Shown piece after piece: positions 42,554 through 45,528 of a stretch of DNA of 45,528 nt (position 1 is its first letter; every line of letters starts with the position of its first letter). This DNA is from Marivita lacus (GTDB taxonomy: Bacteria > Pseudomonadota > Alphaproteobacteria > Rhodobacterales > Rhodobacteraceae). A program made the position numbers and the translations under genes. The stretch covers positions 14,689 to 60,216 of the forward strand of contig NZ_BMFC01000020.1 in NCBI RefSeq assembly GCF_014637725.1, in the 5' to 3' direction. The notes beneath the pieces were generated by a model, which saw nothing but the letters and a program-made list of their open reading frames with translations, searched no databases and was not told where the DNA came from.

Positions 42554-43222
42554 ATGGCAGATGTATCGAACGAATTCGATTACTTGCGGGACAAGCACAG
42601 GCAGTTACGGGAGCAAAATCCGTCAGCGCTGAACTTGCGCACGCACCGGTCGATCAGCTGGATTGCCCGAGCGGCAGCATTGATTGACGATGATCCGGAC
42701 GCCGCGTTCATCTTCAGCTGGATCGCGTTCAACGCTGCCTACGCGAAGGACATGGGGGACGATCCCGGGTCATTCGCGCGTGCAGATTTCCAGAAATTCT
42801 TCGATGCTCTTGTGCTGTGCGACCCAAAAGGTCGTATCGGTCATGAAATCTGGCACCACTTCGAAGGTGTGGTCGCCGAGCTTCTCGACAACAAGTACAT
42901 TTTTAGTTCGTTCTGGAAGTTTCACAATGGCGATACCCAGTATGACAATTGGGAACTGCGCTTTGAAAATGCCAAGAAAGCGGCGCAATATGCAATTGAA
43001 GAGCAGGAAACAGCGAAGCTGCTGAGCATCCTCTTTGACCGGCTTTATGTGTTGCGCAACCAGCTCGTGCATGGTGGCGCGACCTGGAGCAGTCAGGTGA
43101 ACCGAAAACAGGTGCGTGATGGGGCGGAGTTGCTGCTGAGCCTTCTGCCCGTCTTTGTCGACACGATGATGTCGAACCCAAAAGAAGATTGGGGTGCGCC
43201 TTATTATCCCGTCGTGGATTGA
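42554..43222 (+). CDS. HEPN-domain protein
   Basis: A 222-residue helical protein. The ATG at 42554 was preferred over a GTG nine bases earlier because GGAGG is at proper distance. Near the C-terminus, LFDRLYVLRNQLVHGGATW contains R-NQLV-H (R-x4-H) in a long helix, the defining HEPN motif, with an N-terminal helical bundle (DAAFIFSWIAFNAAYAKDM, WHHFEGVVAELLDNKYIF) of the Apea/HEPN type. Catalytic RNase function is possible but not certain, as many such proteins lack strong activity. It is placed behind the exonuclease and before a membrane protein. Confidence 0.8.
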   Translation: MADVSNEFDYLRDKHRQLREQNPSALNLRTHRSISWIARAAALIDDDPDAAFIFSWIAFNAAYAKDMGDDPGSFARADFQKFFDALVLCDPKGRIGHEIWHHFEGVVAELLDNKYIFSSFWKFHNGDTQYDNWELRFENAKKAAQYAIEEQETAKLLSILFDRLYVLRNQLVHGGATWSSQVNRKQVRDGAELLLSLLPVFVDTMMSNPKEDWGAPYYPVVD

Positions 43223-43234
43223 TAAGGGCTTCTG

Positions 43235-43819
43235 ATGTTTGGTTTCGGCAAAAAAGACGAACAAGGCAAGCAGGTCCGGATTGAGCACCGGCGCAAACAT
43301 ACACGAGCGTCGCGGACGGGTGGTATCGCGGTGCGGGGCGAGCAATCGGTTGGGCCGGTTAACGTCACAGCGAATTCTTCAAAAGGCGTGCGTGCCTCGT
43401 CGCGAATTGCAAATGGCACGCGGATTGCCTTGCAGAACGGCCGCTTTCAACTGATTGGGCGCTGGCGTGCAGGATCCTTGGGATTTAACCTTTCTAAAAC
43501 AGGTGTGAGTAGCTCGATAAAGAACGGGGCAGGGACCTTCAACTTCGTGAAGCCACAGTACTCGTCTTTCAAGCTGGCTGGCGTACAACTTCGGGGCAAG
43601 AAGGCTGCCAATCTGCAGATAGCTTACATGCTCGTGACAGGTGCTTTGTTGCTGTCTGTACTGACGCTTCGACTTGCATTGACTGTCGCTTGGATGCTGG
43701 TGTTGCTGGGGCTCTTTTTCTGGGATGTGGCGACGGGATTTATACGGGGCGTACGCGAGGGCGAGGACACCGATAACCCTGCATTTGATGCAGTGGCAAG
43801 GAACGACTCCGCAGAATGA
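43235..43819 (+). CDS. DUF4236-like membrane protein
   Basis: A 194-residue protein. A long basic, Ser/Thr-rich N-terminus is followed by IGRWRAGSLGFNLSKTGVSS and SIKNGAGTFNF, matching the short beta motif of DUF4236 (L-N-x-S-K-x-G). Two hydrophobic helices (about residues 130-170: LQIAYMLVTGALLLSVLTL and LTVAWMLVLLGLFFWDVAT) make it an inner-membrane protein, ending in an acidic tail. It follows the HEPN gene by 12 bases. A membrane partner next to a HEPN effector is suggestive of a membrane-linked effector but unproven. Confidence 0.65.
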   Translation: MFGFGKKDEQGKQVRIEHRRKHTRASRTGGIAVRGEQSVGPVNVTANSSKGVRASSRIANGTRIALQNGRFQLIGRWRAGSLGFNLSKTGVSSSIKNGAGTFNFVKPQYSSFKLAGVQLRGKKAANLQIAYMLVTGALLLSVLTLRLALTVAWMLVLLGLFFWDVATGFIRGVREGEDTDNPAFDAVARNDSAE

Positions 43820-44194
43820 TTGCGACGCAAGTTTGGCACGTCGCTTAATGCCGATGTCTGATGAATGTTGATCCGAGAACATGTTGAGTTTTCCAAACCG
43901 AAGGAATCGGTGTGACAGACGCAATTGCTGATTCTCTATTTCATCAGATTTCGCGGCAAAAGATTATCAATATAACCCTATTGCGCAAAAAGACCTTAAA
44001 AGTTCGGGAGATTTCACTTTTACCCGAGAGGCATTGAGGGCCGCGCTTCTTTCGACCCTTTTGGGGAGGGCAGGTTCACTATAGGAATGAGCTGGGACTA
44101 GCGAGGCTTTTGAAGAGGCGCTAATGGAGATCGAGCGGATACGGGTAGGCGTGGTAAAATGAAGTTTATGGGAAAGTACTGGTGGATGTGTGAT
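43820..44194. other. Intergenic region
   Basis: About 375 bases with no supported gene, moderately AT-rich in the middle. Its left part follows the DUF4236-like stop and its right part precedes the UPF0149 start. No promoter, terminator or repeat was convincing. Confidence 0.5.
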
Positions 44195-44830
44195 ATGCCG
44201 CGGTCAAAACAGCGCTTGGCACAGCTGAGCCGCGTTTTGCGCGACATGCCACAAAATGCTGTACCAATGACAGTGAGTGAATTCGACGGCTTTGTCACAG
44301 GAGTGCTTATCACTCCGGCTTATATCAGTTCGTCCGAGTGGCTGCCGCATGTTTGGGGTGAGGCGCGAGGTGCACAGTTTCCAAACGAGCATATTGCTAA
44401 GACAACAATCGATGTCTTGCTGGAGCATTTTGACGTTGTGGCATCTGAGCTTTCAACGATGGCGGCGGTCCAGCCCATCTACGGTGAAAGTGAAACGGGA
44501 GAGTTGTTTTTCTGGGAGCCGTGGGTGGACGGGTTTATGCAGTCCGTATTGCTGCGCCCCGTTGAATGGCACACATTCTACAAAAAAGCAGACGAAGATG
44601 TTCAGACAACGATATCGTTTTTGCAGTCGCTAAATGATATCCGTACTGGAAAAAGTGATTTGTCGGCGCCGCAGATCAAAGAAATTGACCATGTGGCTGG
44701 CGACGTCATCCCCATTTGTGTCTCGCTTATTGCAAACCGATCTCGGCCAGACCGCTGCTTTCCGCATGCCGCGAATATTACGACCACACCAGACTGCGCG
44801 GCATCAGAGCCATCGTGCTGGGATTCATGA
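44195..44830 (+). CDS. UPF0149/YecA-like protein
   Basis: A 211-residue protein from the ATG at 44195 (MPRSKQRLAQLSRVL); an upstream ATG 12 codons earlier is less likely. The conserved UPF0149 segment is visible: TVSEFDGFVTGVLITPAYIS followed by SEWLPHVWG, then helices ending FFWEPWVDGFMQSVLLRP. The function of the family is unknown. The C-terminal 30 residues (RSRPDRCFPHAANITTTPD) do not form the usual SEC-C Cys motif, so this end may be altered. It is followed after 58 bases by the nuclease pseudogene. Confidence 0.75.
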   Translation: MPRSKQRLAQLSRVLRDMPQNAVPMTVSEFDGFVTGVLITPAYISSSEWLPHVWGEARGAQFPNEHIAKTTIDVLLEHFDVVASELSTMAAVQPIYGESETGELFFWEPWVDGFMQSVLLRPVEWHTFYKKADEDVQTTISFLQSLNDIRTGKSDLSAPQIKEIDHVAGDVIPICVSLIANRSRPDRCFPHAANITTTPDCAASEPSCWDS

Positions 44831-44888
44831 CCTTGTCTTTCCAGACCGATGCGCAGGCCTCGGAACAGTGTAATCTCGGGTCATATCA

Positions 44889-45528
44889 ATGATTGTTGAA
44901 TGTGCCACCCTGCTTCGTGGTCTAGTGGCAGGCGTCTTGCTGGCCGCTTCTGCCTGCAACGTGTCGTTGGACCCAAGTTCAGACGCGGTACCACCCTATG
45001 ACCGTGCGCTGTTTGGTGGATGGGCTGACGTGGATGGTGATTGCAAAACGACCAGACATGAGCAGCTCGCCGACTTATCCACGGGTCCGATCCGCCTCAG
45101 CGACGATGGATGCCGGGTCGTTCGTGGTCGCTGGCTTGATCCTTACACAGGTCAAATATTTCAGAACAGCAGTGACCTTGATATTGACCACGTCGTTCCC
45201 CTGTTCTGGGCTTGGTAACGTGGTGCCTATGACTGGCCCGCGGATCAACGTCGCGCTTTCGCTAATGATCCTGTCAATCTGTTTGCTGTAGATGACGGTA
45301 CCAATCAGTCGAAAGGGGCCAAAGGTCCTCTGGAATGGCTACCTCCCAATAACCTGTTCCATTGCGAATATGTGACGCGCTTCTGGCGGATTGTGTCCAA
45401 GGTAAGGCTACGGTGGGGGCCGTCTGACTTTGGCTACGATCCGATGATAAGTCCGACCTTATGTCCGATTTCATCCACCGACCTCAAATCGAAGTTCTCT
45501 CTGCCGCCGATGGCGTTCGCCGTCGGCA
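44889..45528 (+). pseudogene. HNH nuclease gene (DUF1524/GmrSD-C-like) interrupted by an in-frame stop
   Basis: The frame starts MIVECATLLRGLVAGVLL, a signal peptide possibly ending in a lipoprotein-type Cys (LLAASACN). It continues through DVDGDCKTTRHEQLADLS and GRWLDPYTG to LDIDHVVPLFWAW, the D-H-V-V-P-L HNH active site. A TAA at 45216-45218 then cuts it, but the same frame stays open to the window edge and carries the family's next block (RGAYDWPADQRRAFANDP, NQSKGAKGPLEWLPP, FHCEYVTRFW). The original codon was probably GAA (W-E-R-G-A). A one-base nonsense change therefore inactivates an otherwise well-preserved secreted nuclease. The far end lies outside the window. Confidence 0.8.

Noticed and set aside
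1-45528. CRISPR array or complete insertion sequence
   Set aside because: No regularly spaced 25-40 bp repeats with unique spacers and no transposase motif were seen on either strand.

Overview
The window looks like accessory DNA from a GC-rich alphaproteobacterium, most likely a member of the Rhodobacteraceae. This rests on overall codon style, DUF3489/DUF6900-type phage genes, tandem ParB-methylase genes and an initiator-tRNA 3' end of alphaproteobacterial type; no rRNA or core marker gene is present to confirm it. All calls come from reading the sequence, with no database search.

Region 1 (about 1-21.6 kb) is one side of a prophage. A lambda-like head module runs leftward: small terminase (Nu1-like), large terminase (gpA), gpW-like joiner, gpB-like portal, gpC-like S49 protease with a probable nested scaffold, and a gpD-like decoration protein. 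To its right come a few small rightward genes, two tandem ParB-N/DNA-methylase genes, and a tightly coupled leftward early operon: MerR-type HTH, 79-aa protein, VRR-NUC nuclease, HTH initiator-like protein with iteron-like repeats inside its gene, and a 216-aa unknown. A rightward tyrosine integrase follows. A visibly AT-richer cargo block (about 10.6-16.6 kb) sits in the middle of the early genes: an orphan HigA-like regulator, a DNA methyltransferase, a McrB-like AAA+ GTPase and a DUF2357/McrC-like nuclease. Together these form a plausible GTP-dependent restriction-modification system.

Region 2 (about 21.6-26.6 kb) is a second cargo slot between the integrase and a putative attachment site. 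It carries a 1043-aa SIR2 + P-loop (STAND-like) + TPR-like protein resembling Avs/SIR2-STAND antiphage sensors, a convergent HEPN-motif protein, and a rhomboid gene remnant. It ends at a 47-nt 3' fragment of an initiator tRNA flanked on both sides by related 19-bp repeats, an attP-like arrangement that suggests a junction of tandem integrated elements.

Region 3 (about 26.6-30 kb) is a leftward five-gene set headed by a fusion of a Cys-based phosphatase and an ADP-ribosylglycohydrolase, followed by two small proteins (one Cys-rich), a 214-aa unknown and a YqiA-like esterase.

Region 4 (about 30-43.8 kb) is the best candidate for an undescribed system. A 36-aa ORF, an AddB-like nuclease, an AddA-like helicase-nuclease, an AT-rich 153-aa protein and a calcineurin-like phosphoesterase form a coupled rightward operon. 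A leftward pair follows (tandem-AAA+ ATPase and WYL regulator). Divergent from that pair is a rightward group: ExoI-like DEDDh exonuclease, a 151-aa unknown, a HEPN protein and a DUF4236-like membrane protein. DNA-end processing enzymes, a WYL regulator and a HEPN protein together suggest a defence or DNA-surveillance locus.

The right edge holds a UPF0149-like gene and an HNH (DUF1524/GmrSD-C-like) secreted nuclease gene interrupted by a single in-frame TAA.
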